64,000 nt of DNA from Theristus sp. LFF4_11. Taxonomy: Eukaryota > Nematoda > Chromadorea > Monhysterida > Xyalidae. Below are positions 19,951 through 34,612 of this stretch, one piece after another; the stretch's first letter is position 1; each line of letters begins with the position of its first letter. The notes beneath the pieces are model-generated. The model did no database searches, was not told the origin of the DNA, and saw only the letters and a list, made by a program, of their open reading frames with translations. The translations under genes and the position numbers were made by a program. The stretch covers positions 62,001-126,000 of the forward strand of contig JASANC010000443.1 in NCBI GenBank assembly GCA_030248135.1. Reading direction: 5' to 3'.

Positions 19951-20934
19951 ATGAGTCTGATAAACAAATTAACGACGGCACTTGGCGTGCAAAAACGCGA
20001 GGCGCAGTTGTTGGTCATCGGACTGGATAACAGTGGAAAGTCGACAATTTTGAACAAACTGAAAGCTGCGGAACTGCAGGCGACTGACATTCAGCCGACC
20101 GTTGGCTTCAACGTCGAACACTTTCAAACGAAATCACTGATCGTCTCGGCGTATGACATGTCTGGACAAGGTTGTGCATTGCTGCATATGTGATTCCATG
20201 CTACTTCTTTTACACGCTGATTGTTTGAAAGTATGAAGCATAATGATGCGTCACTAAAGCATCCATTCCATCATTTTAAGCGAAACAGCGCGTTTTAGAG
20301 AGTCGATTGGCTGAATATTTCAGTGACGATCTGTTTATTGGTCATCCGGCATAGCAACGTCTGTGTCACCGTCACATACAGTTCTCACTCCTCACTATGA
20401 AGCCTGCAATTTGTGCGTTCTGTGTGGCATTTTAGTCTGGATCGCTTGCATCGAGCTTTTATGATCAATCCGATTCAGTGATCCAACTTCAAAAGCATTA
20501 CCAAACACCTCAATTATTGCCAGTTGCCCGACACTTGGTGATTTCCCAAAAACCCACAACACAACAGCGTCGTTTGCACTGCAGGCCGCTACCGCAACCT
20601 CTGGGAGCAGTACTACCGCGAGGCGCACGGCGTGGTGTTCGCTGTGGACGCCACCGACCGCCTGCGGATGGCCGTTGCGAAGGACGAACTCTGGCAGATG
20701 CTGCAGCACGCGGACATGCACGGCCGAAGGGTGCCGCTGCTGATATTCGCGAACAAGGTCGACCAACGGGGCGCACTCTCGGCGATCGAGGTCTCGCAGG
20801 CGTTGGCGCTGGAGAAGGTCAGGGGCGTCCCGTGGCACATCTGTGCGAGCTGTGCGCTCACGGGCGACGGACTCGGCGACGGCATGGAGTGGCTTAGTGC
20901 GCAGGTGAAACTGGCGCTGCAGCACAAGAACTGA
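19951..20934 (+). CDS. ARL6: ADP-ribosylation factor-like GTPase 6 (BBS3)
   Basis: Two exons: 19951-~20169 and 20584-20934, about 190 residues. GTPase motifs: P loop GLDNSGKST, switch I QPTVGFNVEHF, switch II DMSGQ|GRYRNLWEQYY split exactly by the intron, NKVD, and CASCALTGDG. The DMSGQGRYRNLWE block and the WHICAS block are characteristic of ARL6, the BBSome-recruiting GTPase of cilia. Residue 2 is Ser (MSLINKL), so the protein lacks the N-myristoylation glycine of classical ARFs. Exon 2 is far more GC-rich than exon 1 and the flanks. It converges with the aminotransferase gene 577 bp downstream. Confidence 0.92.
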
Positions 20935-21511
20935 GTTGGCTGGGGATGGTGATTGAGTTATTGATTGATTGGTGATGGTTGATGATTTGGTGGAGATTGG
21001 GTTGTATGAGTACAAACAAAAATGACTTTTTTACCAGAGTCCGTTTTGTCGTTCATTTTACAATTGCATTTTTATGTTTAGCCGTTATTTTTTATGCCGT
21101 TAAATTTTTAAAATGAAAATAATTTTTCTAGACCTGTCTGCAGTCTGCACCCAGAAACCATGCGGGCTGATAGCTTGTTTATTGTTGTGTTAAACAAACA
21201 CTAGTGCATCGTTGCATTTCGCACCCGGAAGCTGATAAATACAATTATTTTGGTCCAGTTGGAAACAAAATATTTTCCTGATGATAATTCAAACGTTGAA
21301 ATCGCGGGAACCAAAATAAAATGAGTCAAGTTTGTTATGGGATATGAACTCAGTCACCGACTTCTGAGAAGCACAAACCAAATCACCAGACAAGACAAAA
21401 CTAAAACCGAACTTTGTGCAAACCAAAACACAGTTGTGCAAACTCAAATTTGTACACCGGGTGCAATATGAAAACCGGTAATGTATTTAGTGGCGAGCGG
21501 TTGTTCGGTGA
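20935..21511. other. Intergenic spacer between convergent genes, no gene seen
   Basis: AT-rich sequence with TGATTGATTGG-type short repeats just after the ARL6 stop (20945-20985). No convincing coding exon, RNA gene or repeat family member is visible. Confidence 0.5.
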
Positions 21512-24359
<2,848 letters not shown>

Positions 24360-27042
24360 CTTGTAAGGTTGATTTTACTGAAAAAATGCTAAATTTTGTC
24401 TAAACTTAACAACGGCTTGCCCTTTTAGCAATAGTTGAGCGGCTTTTGTGATTAGTATCTTTTTAATCATTTACCGCAATTAGGTAGTTTTTGAAAACAA
24501 AACTTGTTTATTTATTTTAGTGGCCCAAGAAAATTGCAGTTACTGCATGATAATGCTCTTTTCGGCTTCTTTTTGTTGCTTCTGAAAAACGTCAGGTAGT
24601 ACATCCTGACAACAACAAACCACCTGATCAAAAGTTGTAATCGCACCGCGTTTCACGTTCATAATCTGCTTTTTGCTTAAATGCCGTTATCATCAACAAT
24701 AATTTTGTTGACATGTGATTTCGCACAGGGAAGAGTTCTCTCTTTAAATTCAATTGTTTAACGAGCCTATTATCTCTTTAAAGGCGTCCCACAAACAACA
24801 AACCGCACTGCCAATGTAATTTTTAACCGATTTAACCAATGAATTTAACCAAGCGTCGTAAATGTTTTCAAAAAAGCTTTTTTAAGTTTTGCACGTTTTT
24901 TGTGAACAGTTTTGAATCAAACCTTTTTGTGCCGAAACATGCCGAAATTGACCGCTGACGTAACAGGCAATGCAAACACTGCAACCGATTTTTTAGTTCG
25001 CTTCAAAAGTCACCCCCGCACACTCTTTCACAATCAATATTTGAGCAAAGAATTACATAAAAACTAAACACCCATAAATAACGTCTATTAAAAAATCGTT
25101 GAAAAAACGTTGTCGGGGGGTGGCGCCTTCCTCCCCCATCGTTCTTTAGAGGTCCACAGCCAAATGAGAGCGAAGGGGCACAAAAGGCCATTATTGCAAG
25201 CACACCTACACACCACGGCGGCAACAGTAAAGGCAATAATTGTGAAGCTACACTCAAGATTGTTGGCATTCGCGTTTATTTGTTCTCATTTGTTGCAGTT
25301 CCTTGCAAAAAAAACGACACCAGCAAAAAAAGCGAGCTTGAATGTGAATGGTAGGCGAATTCGAAATTTCACGAGTCATTTTTTGTTGCAGAAATTTATT
25401 AATAGTCACTTTTATTCAACTCAGATATGACGTGTGCCATCTCGCTTTCAACGCTCGAAATTGAGAATCGCGTTTTGATGATATTGAGTTACAAACTGTA
25501 CATGAAAATGGTAGAGGCAAGAGGAAAAAAGGCAAGGCAACACTGTAATTCAATACCACCCATCCTCTGTTTTCGCTCCGAATATGCATCAGAAAAACCT
25601 TTTGGCGAATAAACATTACAGGGGATGGCAAAAGTAGTTCCTGCAGGTTTAGAGCCGACGATTTGAAATAAAATAAGCTTGATGGTGATTGATTCACTGC
25701 TTGGAATAATTTTATTTGTAAAAACAGAAAAACCACAAAATAATCTAAATAAATTTGACCTAGATTGAGACATGATTCATTCGAAACACCGTGTATTGCC
25801 CGTCACACTCACATTAAGGCACAGTCCACCAATCAGCTTGCACCGACACCCAGGAGTACTGTGGTTATAGAAACCGAACACCCCGCTGGCTCAGTTTGTC
25901 TCAAAGTGCAGCGCGTTTCACTGCATGCAGTGGTGTGGACAAGACACGTTTCTCGTTCTGGAACCGCCAAAACGCAACCTGAGCTTGAGTGCTCAAATTC
26001 TGTAGCCGTCCGTGTTGTCACCCGATACGCTCGGTGCCACGGTGAACCCATCACGTCGCAAATTGATGTAAACAAACGCACTGGCAAACATGCGGCCGGC
26101 TGCAAATATAGTTTTAATCATTGCTGTTTTCGCTTTTCTTGTGTATTATCGTTACAGGAAGACCGCGTGCACAAAAGTTTCACGCGTTGGGGAAAAGCCG
26201 GACACCAAACCAGACGCATGACGTCATCCGACATCTTTCGTCAGCTACCGTAACCCAATTTTGAATTCCCGCGGATTCTTGAAACGTTTTTCCTATCCCT
26301 GTGTGCAAAGGCATAGAGAACCGGGACCAAAATGAAAGATAATACTCTATATTGCAAATTTATTGATTCAATTTTTTTTCATTTTTTTGGTTGAAACTCA
26401 TCAGCGTTAACATTCGAAAAACTGCGCGTTGACGTTGATGTGACCAGTTCAAAAACAGCCAATCAACTTTGGCCGTTTTGTACGCGCTGTTCAACTGATA
26501 CAGGCCTCAACTTGCGTTCGTGCACCATTTTAATGAAAGCAAAATTTGCTCAAAAATCGCACAGCAATCACTATTACAATTACAATCATCTATCTCGGTC
26601 AAGTGGCTCATCTCATCCATCGCCACAACAGACAACGCTCAGCGTACCAGCAAACGCAGCGCCTTTGTGGCACATGCCAATTTTGTTGTTGTTCCTTTTA
26701 GCCGATCCGTTACGCAAACAGAAACACATATACCCGACCACTTAATAAAAAACGGCCAAAACAATCAACATTGTTAGTGAGCCATTAACAAAAATTGCTG
26801 TGTTCCAAAAAAGTGAGAGTTTCAAAAAGATATGTAACGAGCCGGTAATTACACCAGTGGTCAATATGTTTTTTAATGTAAAGAATGCAACTGCATTGTA
26901 TTACAAATTACAGAGCCTGTCTGCCCAATCTTACAGTAATCAGTTGCATTTTCTTTGTTTGCCCCTTAAAAACTCGCCCACATTGGTTGCTGAAAATGAT
27001 TGACATATTGTGTTGTTTTCTGTCACTTTGTAACCGTAAGAA
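24360..27042. other. Long intergenic region upstream of AGXT, no gene seen
   Basis: About 2.7 kb of AT-rich sequence between the AGXT start and the CCGGCCCG foldback element. Open frames here (for example 25833-26105 minus) lack recognisable domains and exon-like borders. A CCAATCAG motif occurs near 25829. Regulatory elements of the divergent AGXT and SIX genes may lie here. Confidence 0.45.
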
Positions 27043-27648
27043 TGTGCCATATGGCTCGTGTACTATTCCGGCCCGCGAAATTCCGGCCCGTAGAATTCCG
27101 GCCCGCTCATTCCGGCCCGAAGAATTCCGGCCCGAAGAATTCCGGCCCGGAGAATTCCGGCCCGGAGAATTAGCCAGCAAGAACAATAATAAACCACACG
27201 AAGTGATTTTTGGTAAATAAATTCTTAAGTGATTTTTATTTTTGTTTAGAACTTGCTTGCAGTGACTTGTTGTAGGTTCCTAATCCTAAGCCAAGCCTTT
27301 TTGATAAGGTAAAAGGGTCACAAATCCAGTTCATGATAAAAAAAATTTAAAATTTAGTTGTAGTTTTTTTTCCAAAAGGTTTCACTTTCCAAAAAAACAA
27401 ACAGGACGAACATCATTGAAAATACACTGTAACATGTGAACATCGATATTTTTCTTTTATTATTTCATTACCAAAATCACTTCGTGTTGTTTAATATTGT
27501 TCGTACTGGCGAAAATTCTCCGGGCCGGAATTCTCCGGGCCGGAATTCTTCGGGCCGGAATTCTTCGGGCCGGAATGAGCGGGCCGGAATTCTTCAGGCC
27601 GGAATTAGCGGGCCGGAATTGTACCCCCCCGGTGCCATATACATATAC
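27043..27648. mobile_element. Foldback element with mirrored CCGGCCCG arrays
   Basis: Left arm 27043-~27225 and right arm ~27455-27648 are inverted repeats of about 185 bp around an AT-rich loop. Each arm carries seven units of ATTCCGGCCCG spaced 13-15 bp apart (left 27066-27163, right 27521-27616). The last five spacer types occur in the same mirrored order in both arms; the outermost differ. The outer ends are ATATGGC...GTAC(T/A)ATTCC. There is no coding capacity. It lies between AGXT and the SIX gene. Confidence 0.85.
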
Positions 27649-28093
27649 TGCTTGCTATTGTTCCGTTGTTACCCCTGATCTTTAAAAGCGAGCTCGTCTG
27701 TTCTGACTCTGCGCCATTTTTTTGGAAAATTTTAATAAAGAATGTGCTGCTTTGTGTTGCTTTTCATTCTTTCAACGCATTTCAGGCGCTAAAAACATGC
27801 TAATATGCGTTAGTCATCGTTTAAGATAAAAAAATTATTGTGAGAAAGCAAGTAACCACCGCTAGCTATGTAGCAACAAGCATTCAAAATTTTTTTGCAT
27901 TAGTGAATGTACTGTGCTACAAGCAATCACGTTGAGTAGAAAATAAGAAGTGTGCAATTTTGGTGTGAAGCTTTTGTCAGGTTTACTGTTTTGAAGTAGA
28001 CCCACCAAAATTGTGTCAGATGCACCGATTAGCTATTCTGCGAGCTAAACTTGAATTCCGTTCGTGCGTGCAGTTTTGTACGTCAACCATAAA
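27649..28093. other. Proximal upstream region of the SIX gene
   Basis: AT-rich sequence with no open frame of interest. It probably contains the 5' UTR and promoter of the SIX gene, but no TATA or initiator can be assigned with confidence. Confidence 0.35.
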
Positions 28094-30238
28094 ATGGGCT
28101 CATCACCTCTAAAACAGGTAAATTGCTCGCCCTTTCTGCAGGTTGCATGTGATGTCGAAGTCAGCAAGCAACTAAAGAACATCAAGAATCCACTTCGTGA
28201 GCAAAAGACCATCGATGCACATAGAATGATGACGCTCAATGGATACGAAGGATCACTGACGTTGAACGTCGTTTCGACGCCGATGCCTGCCATCCTGGGC
28301 ACCCATAATCCGATTGAGCCGTCGGTCGCCGACCACAGCAACAATGTGCCGTACAACTTGGAGCAAATCGCCACTGTCTGCGAGGTAGAGTGTGGATTCT
28401 TACAGGTTCAGTAGGAGCACTTGATGATGAGTTTCTACATTTTTTTAAATAATTAAAAAAATTAAATTAGTTGATTGAGTGCGACTTGAAAATAAATCAC
28501 TCAGGTGCGTTTTAGAAGCAGAACAAAGAAAACAAAAAATAATGTTTTACTTTTCACATTAGTCATTCTATTCCAAAAAAGTTGCAGCTTTCTCAGAATT
28601 GTTTCCTTTTGTGAAGGTGCTGCAAAACGGCAAAGAATACGACCGGTTGGCTCGATTCCTCTTCTCGTTGCCTTCGAACGAATCACTGCAGAACAGCGAA
28701 AGTGTGCTGCGGGCAAAGGCAACCGTGGCCTACCACCGTGGCAACTACAAAGAGCTCTATCGAATCCTAGAGACGCATCAATTCGCGCCGCAGAATCACA
28801 TGGCCATGCAGAAACTCTGGCTGAACGCTCATTATGCTGAGGTGTGCGGCGCTGTTTTCCGTTTGAACGTGCCATTATTGACAACAGCACAGCCATCGGT
28901 TAATAATTGAATCTAAACGAACTTTACATTCCTGCACAAGGCGTTGATTAGCCATGCACCGGGAAATGTTACTGTGTACATACCAAAGTCAGTGGCTAAA
29001 GCGTCTATAACACGTTTATGATCTACTTCGTAGCAACATTGGTAGCAAAATTACGTTCTCTCAGTGAAGTGGAGGCTCAAGACAGTTTTTTTTTCAAAAC
29101 TCACCACGACAGAACACAATGCAAACAAGAGTCCACGTTTCCACAGGCCGAAAAAATCCGCGGTCGTCCGCTGGGCGCCGTCGGCAAGTACAGGGTGCGC
29201 CGTAAGTTTCCACTGCCACGATCGATCTGGGACGGCGAAGAGACGTCCTACTGTTTCAAGGAGAAGTCCAGGCACGTGCTGCGCGAGTGGTACGCCACAA
29301 ATCCATATCCGAGTCCAAGGGAGAAACGGGAACTGGCTGAAGCGACCGGACTGACCACGACGCAAGTGAGCAACTGGTTCAAAAATCGTCGCCAACGCGA
29401 TCGGGCGGCAGAGGCGAAAGAACGGTCAGTCTCTTTCTAAATTTATCTGCTTACACCTGAAAAAACGGGACCACTAAATTTGTCACCACAGTCCAAGTGA
29501 AGTCAATTCAGTATCAAATTTAGCAACACCGTTTTTTCAGTAGGCATACCAAACCAGTAAACTCACTCAAAATATGAGGAACTGCGCAAAAGTAACTCTG
29601 GCGTTACTGCAACTGTTGAATAAAACAAATTCATACGGACACAAGTAACAACCAGAATCATGTAGTCAATCATTCTGCAGCTCAACCAGTCCGATTCAAC
29701 CTCAAACACCAACATTCTTTTCAGCTACAGCGAAAACGGCGACAAGCTCGGCGGCAAGCACGACCTGTCGGACGGCGACAGCGACTTCGACTGCTCCGGC
29801 GATTCGGGCGACTTGAAGGCACGCGCAGCAGCGCCGTGTAAAACGAGCAGCGATCGTGAGGCGACCAATGAGAAGCGAGCAGCGTCGCTCGGCCACCAAT
29901 CAGCGATGCTCGACAACGCCAGGAGCACCGCCGAGTCACCGTTGATGTTGCCGGGCGTCGCAGCAGCACAACAACAACAACACCAGATGCAACAGCATTT
30001 GGCCGCCGCACAACGCGCCGCCGTCGCCGTGTCCCTGCAGCAGAGCACAGGGCTGCCGCCGACGGCACACCCGCCTGCGCTCTACTCAGCCGCCGAACTG
30101 ATGGGCGTGCCGACGTACGCAACGCCACACCCGGGCTACACGACCAACCTGGGCATGATGGGCACGTATCTGCCGGCGCAGCACGCGCACGAGCACACGG
30201 CCATGTTGACGCTGCCCACCAGTTATCAGACATTGTGA
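28094..30238 (+). CDS. SIX1/2-class homeobox transcription factor (sine oculis family)
   Basis: Four exons: 28094-28384, 28617-28841, 29147-29424, 29725-30238. After about 90 N-terminal residues comes the SIX domain ([28 protein letters not shown] ... [13 protein letters not shown]), then a homeodomain with the SIX1/2 signature [33 protein letters not shown] and [20 protein letters not shown]. The SIX3/6 and SIX4/5 classes differ at these positions. The last exon encodes an acidic stretch ([12 protein letters not shown]) and a Gln/Ala/His-rich C-terminus. SIX1/2 factors act with Eya in eye, muscle and pharyngeal development. The start ATG at 28094 is the first in frame, but a 3' splice site (CTGCAG at about 28141) could instead join an upstream exon. 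It converges with RPAIN 438 bp away. Confidence 0.92.
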
Positions 30239-30675
30239 ACACACGGGAAAAACGAGTGCTTTTGTGATAGATTTGCATGTTTCGCGAATGTTCAGAATGA
30301 GGTATCGAACGGCAGTTCCAGTTTGCAACTGGATTACCAACACTGTCTTTGTTTTGTATTGCCTATTTATAGGAACGTGTCCGACCGAAATGACGTCATA
30401 TCAACACAACATTCGGTTGTCATGCATGCACAAACAGTGACTTCTAGTATTGATCCGGTTCAGACTTCAGAACTGTTAGTTTGGTTTGATGGTGGCCTCA
30501 GTCTGATGCTTGTGCATGACGTGACGTCATATAGATGGAACACGTTCGAATGAATAACCGGAATCTTTTTGTACAAAGAAACCCTTTTTGGCGATGTGGA
30601 ATATAAATAAACGAATCGACGGAAAGCGGTCCAAGAAACCAAAAAACGTGCAGATCCAAAAACAACAGCACACAA
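30239..30675. other. 3' UTR region between convergent SIX and RPAIN genes
   Basis: No coding exon is visible. An AATAAA is present near 30604 on the plus strand and can serve as the SIX polyadenylation signal. TGACGTCAT-like sequences (CRE core) occur at about 30389 and 30523. Confidence 0.45.
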
Positions 30676-32269
30676 TCAGAGCACGTGCACACGAAAGCAA
30701 CACTGTTGACAGTGTGCCATCAGACGATCACAGGCGTCAGCCGCATCAGGCACACTTGTCCATTGTAGGCGTTCTGCACAGCGACTGCCCGCTGCCTGTT
30801 GCGTGTCGTCGTGTCGCTGGACACACGCGCAAAAACGCTCGAACAATTCGCTGCTGGCGCAGTTGGTGAGTGACTGAAAGACACACAGAAGTGAAACTCA
30901 GTTTGCAGCCGCTTTCAGGCATCCGGCAATTCAATACAAAACTCTGTCCACGCGTCGTCCACTGAGCTGCATCGAACAAGGAAATTGTTTTCACGTTTGA
31001 AACAAAAGCGAGAAGGTGTCTGGGCACGGATAAGTTTTGTTTTGTGTAGTGGTTGTCAAGAGCTAAAATTGTCTTGTTATTTGACTGGAGGTGTTGAAAA
31101 CGCTGCTTTTATTAATGAATGACGCCGAAATACTAATGCACTGTCGTTATTCGTTCAATTTGGACAACTGTCATATTGACGCAAAATTTTGGCCGACGCG
31201 AAATTTTTTCGACAGTTCGCGTCAATTGACGCAAAAAGTTTGGCGAAAAAACGCTGCCAACAATTGTACCGGCGGCAAGCGACAAGACAACGCGCACTGT
31301 GCATTCGGACACGCGACTCTGTCGGATTGCAGGCACAAGTCAGCCGAGAGGCACGATGGACAAACGAGCGATTGTTGTTGGTCGCAGAGTTGCACGGCGG
31401 CGGCCAACGCGTTCTGTTCGTCTGCGTGAATGGCTGCTGCCAAATGTTGTTGCACTGAAAAAAAACAAAACTGAAAATGTACGCACTCACATTGCTGATA
31501 CCAGTTGCCAATCATGCAATTTGACTAAAGATCTGATAAAAAAGTAAAGTGTCACATTCATGCAAACGTGTCGGACCGAAATGACGCATCTCACCAGGCA
31601 CCAGAAATCAGGCTTCGATTCGACAATTCAACCAAATCCAAATGAATTCATGACCCATGCTGTAAACAAAGAAACGAAGAACGAACGTTCCAACTCTAAT
31701 TCGCGCTTTATTTCTTCGTAGATGTGCATGTACTGATCGATCTCGTCGCTTGATATGCCACGTTCCTGAAAACAGTAACAATTCTAAAAACTGCGAAACG
31801 AACCCAGCGTTTTTTTTCAAAGAAGTTCGAAAGAAGTCTAACATATTCAATTCGCGCTAACATTTTTCAGGTTTTCAACTTCGTGCGAAATCAAGCTGCC
31901 CATTTCGTTTGCGTTCGTTTGATCGCCCATGCGCAGTCGGTTGATCAGGTGATCACGGTTGTCACGCAAGCGCTGGTGGCATCGCTGAAACACGTGAGAG
32001 AGAGAGAGCAATTTGATACTTGTGAAGAAACGTAGTCAACTTGAAGAATCCATTGATGATTGAGTTGACTTTCAGTCTCCCAAACAAAACGAAATGCCCG
32101 TTTTTAGAGTGTTATTCATTGCAAAACTCACTTGTCGAAACGTGTCCTTCCATGGCGGCGTTGTCACTTTGTATTGCTTCAATCGGTTACATAGTGGCGA
32201 AACAGAAGGCACTGCTGACGACGATTGGAGACAACGGGAAGAGGAGGACACTGTTGGTGATGAAATCAT
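30676..32269 (-). CDS. RPAIN: RPA-interacting protein (RPAIN-like)
   Basis: Five minus-strand exons: 32132-32269, 31862-31984, 31687-31765, 31270-31454, 30676-30873. The N-terminus reads PPWKDTFRQ|RCHQRLRDNRDHLINRLRMG, the conserved RPAIN N-terminal block. The middle reads SSDEIDQYMHIYEEIKRELELE, the acidic helical region. The C-terminal zinc region has VCPSC, ACPNAQC and NCASSELFERFCACV, then further Cys/His (AHCQQCC). RPAIN carries replication protein A into the nucleus. Joining exons 3 and 4 through a split Leu codon gives a continuous helix (ELELQQHLAAAI), which supports the borders. The ATG at 32267-32269 is chosen because it gives the usual short N-terminus; a longer open frame reaches 32323. 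It shares a 283-bp divergent promoter with mL49. Confidence 0.8.
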
Positions 32270-32552
32270 CGTGCACAGCGACGCAATCGTGAAGAATGTT
32301 GAACTTTCTAAAAATTGTGACAAAATCGAGGTTTTCAGAGCATATCACAGGAAATTTTTTCGAATTAAATTTTTTTATTTGGTTGAAAAATTATTTTTGT
32401 TTGGGAGGGGCACGAGGGAGGGAATCCTTGGCTTACCGAAAGCTAAATCTTGACTGAATTCAATTTTGTCTTCTTTACTTTCCAATCCGTCGCTCGGATT
32501 AGTTTCCCGCCCGCTTCAGATCAGCATCAGAGTCGTCACTTCACTTGACAAT
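32270..32552. promoter_or_regulatory. Putative bidirectional promoter of RPAIN and mL49
   Basis: 283 bp separate the two start codons on opposite strands. TTTCCCGCCCGC at 32503-32514 contains a perfect E2F consensus (TTTCCCGC), 43 bp before the mL49 ATG. A CCAAT sequence (TCCAATCC) lies near 32481. No TATA box is evident. E2F control would fit RPAIN's link to DNA replication, but this is inference. Confidence 0.45.
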
Positions 32553-34334
32553 ATGGCGTCCGCATCAACATCAAAAGTGGGTTTCTGACTCTGTTTTTTG
32601 TATTCTGGGTCTGGTTTTGCTTTGTTCACTTTTTCCAGTTAATATAGTTTCATACTTTCTTTCATTGTAATTGAGGTGGTTTTTTATTCGTTGTTTTCAA
32701 TTGTCATTTTTAAACGCAGTTCGTTGAGATTTTGTTGGTTTTCTGGCAGACACGTTGTGTCCTGCATGACGCTTGTTGTGTCACTTGTTTTGCAGTTGTT
32801 GCTCAATGCCATACGTTTGCCATTCGTGCGAGCGAGTGTTCGGCGTCGGCAGACATTCAAGAGCAACGATCCGGAGCTCGTGATCAAAGATCGACCACGC
32901 ACGGCGACTGCGCACGATCCGCTGACAGAGCGGCCAAAAATCTGGGAGGATCCATGGAGATACGCGTTTGGTGAGCCGCCGCCGCCACCAGAATACACAC
33001 AGGTGTGTCGGGTCGGGTCCGGGTGTGCTGCGTTGGTTTTTTTGGGGGATGGCTGAAGCACTCAGACGGTAACGAGCGGCACGGACAGTCACGACGACAC
33101 GACACGTTGACGGCACAGCTTCTTCATCTTTGAAATCCGCTTGTTGACTGATTTGTTGTCTGGCTCGACTCGATTCTCGATTGTATGTCAATTGTCAGCC
33201 AAGATACGTCTTTATGGGTGAGAGAAAAACTTGAAAAGAGACGTGAGAAGTCGTGCCGTTTTGGCGGCTTGTTTTTTGGAATACGTGCCAATTCGCATGT
33301 CGACCAGTCGATGTGGTGCAAGACGAACGTGAAAATTGACAAAAAGCACAAGTAAAATTCAAAATAACAGATCGAAGTCACAAGAACCAACTGTTTGTTG
33401 AAACAGAAGCTTAAAAATATGTTGCCGTGCAGGTTATCGAATCAACGGAAGAATGGGAATGGGTAGAGCGTCTACTGCCGCCGAAATCCATTCCCGAACC
33501 ACCAAAACGAAACTCGTGGCCGTCGCCGTCTGGATGGAGACCGCCCGCAGGTCTGCTGAGTGCTGATATTTATTGGTTTTCGAAACGTCTTTTAGCATCG
33601 ATTTCGGATTTTGTGTTTGTGTGAACAAATCCACAAGTATCAATTGCACATTTGTAAATTGAAAATTGAAAAAAAAATTGCAGAGCCGGCGCCGTCGCTG
33701 CCGTATTACGTGCGGCGCACGCGATTTCACATGTTGCCACTGTACTTGCAAACACGCCGTGATTTGCTCGATCCGAAAACACTCGACTATGACTACGTGG
33801 AGTTGGTGACACTGAAGCAGATCGAAGGCGATGTCTTTGTGAGATTCGTTTTTGTAAACGATGACTGGTTTGTTAATTATCAAACCCGAATCAGAATCAG
33901 ATATCAAGTGTCCGAAGGATCGAAAGCTGAAAGCAGTTATCAAAGTATTCGCTTTTTCTCTGGTTCTACGACTCAATACGTCTGCACGAATTGAAAGAAA
34001 ATTGGCAATCCACAGTGCCAAAGTGATCTTGTCACGTCTCGGTGACTCGTGTCACTTCTCGCCAATTTAGACTTGTCGCGTCACGCAAAAAAACTGATTT
34101 TTCTATGTATAATGCGGGGCATTGACTCGGACTCGTACCGGAAACACACATAAACTTGCAGTTTGAACTGCCTAATTTTAACTACAGGCCTGTGAGGCAG
34201 ACCTGCGCTCGTATCTGCGCGATCGTCTGGGCCACGACGTCGCAACGAACGTCGTCGAAACGCAGGGCAGAGTGATCGTGAAGGGTGCTGATCGCACCGA
34301 CATTGAAGCGTTCTTGTATGATCGGGGATTCTAA
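32553..34334 (+). CDS. MRPL49: Mitochondrial large-subunit ribosomal protein mL49
   Basis: Five exons: 32553-32576, 32797-33002, 33432-~33549, 33683-33837, 34188-34334. The N-terminus (MASASTSKLLLNAIRLPFVR...RRR) is Arg-rich and acid-free, a mitochondrial presequence. The core has the family blocks EWVERLLPPKSIPEPP, WPSPSGWRPP, LPYYVRRTRFHMLPLYL and QIEGDVF. The last exon carries the SUI1-like fold end (VVETQGRVIVKGADRTDIEAFL). mL49 sits at the central protuberance region of the mitoribosome. The first coding exon is only 24 nt. It diverges from RPAIN; ANCHR follows 279 bp downstream on the same strand. Confidence 0.9.
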
Positions 34335-34446
34335 AAAACGCTCAAGCTCTGCAGCTTGACTGTTAGCTCAGTCGTTTTAGCTGGTCAATTTATCAAAATC
34401 AGCCTTGTTTTCATGTTGGCTTTTTTGCGCTATTTTGAAACTTTTG

Positions 34447-34452
34447 AATAAA
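34447..34452 (+). terminator. Polyadenylation signal AATAAA of mL49
   Basis: AATAAA about 110 bp after the mL49 stop and before the ANCHR start. Confidence 0.45.
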
Positions 34453-34612
34453 AATGAAAGTGTACCAGTCAACGGCGTTTGGGTAAAAATGCGTTCACAT
34501 CGTGCTGTGCATCGCAGGGTTGTTTTGCAAACTCTGTTACATTATTTCTTTTATTCGAAACCGAAAGTGTTATTGTTGTTGAGCTTAAAAATTGGTGTCG
34601 TCTGTTCAGAAA

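Noticed and set aside
25833..26105. 90-residue minus-strand open frame upstream of AGXT
   Set aside because: No domain, no splice-site support and no neighbouring exons in frame.
27066..27616. CRISPR-like array of short repeats
   Set aside because: Repeat and spacer lengths are far too short, spacers are not unique, and the arrays are mirrored inside a foldback element in animal DNA.
30389..30531. TGACGTCAT (CRE-like) sites as a promoter
   Set aside because: They lie between two convergent 3' ends, where no transcription start is expected, so no regulatory role is claimed.
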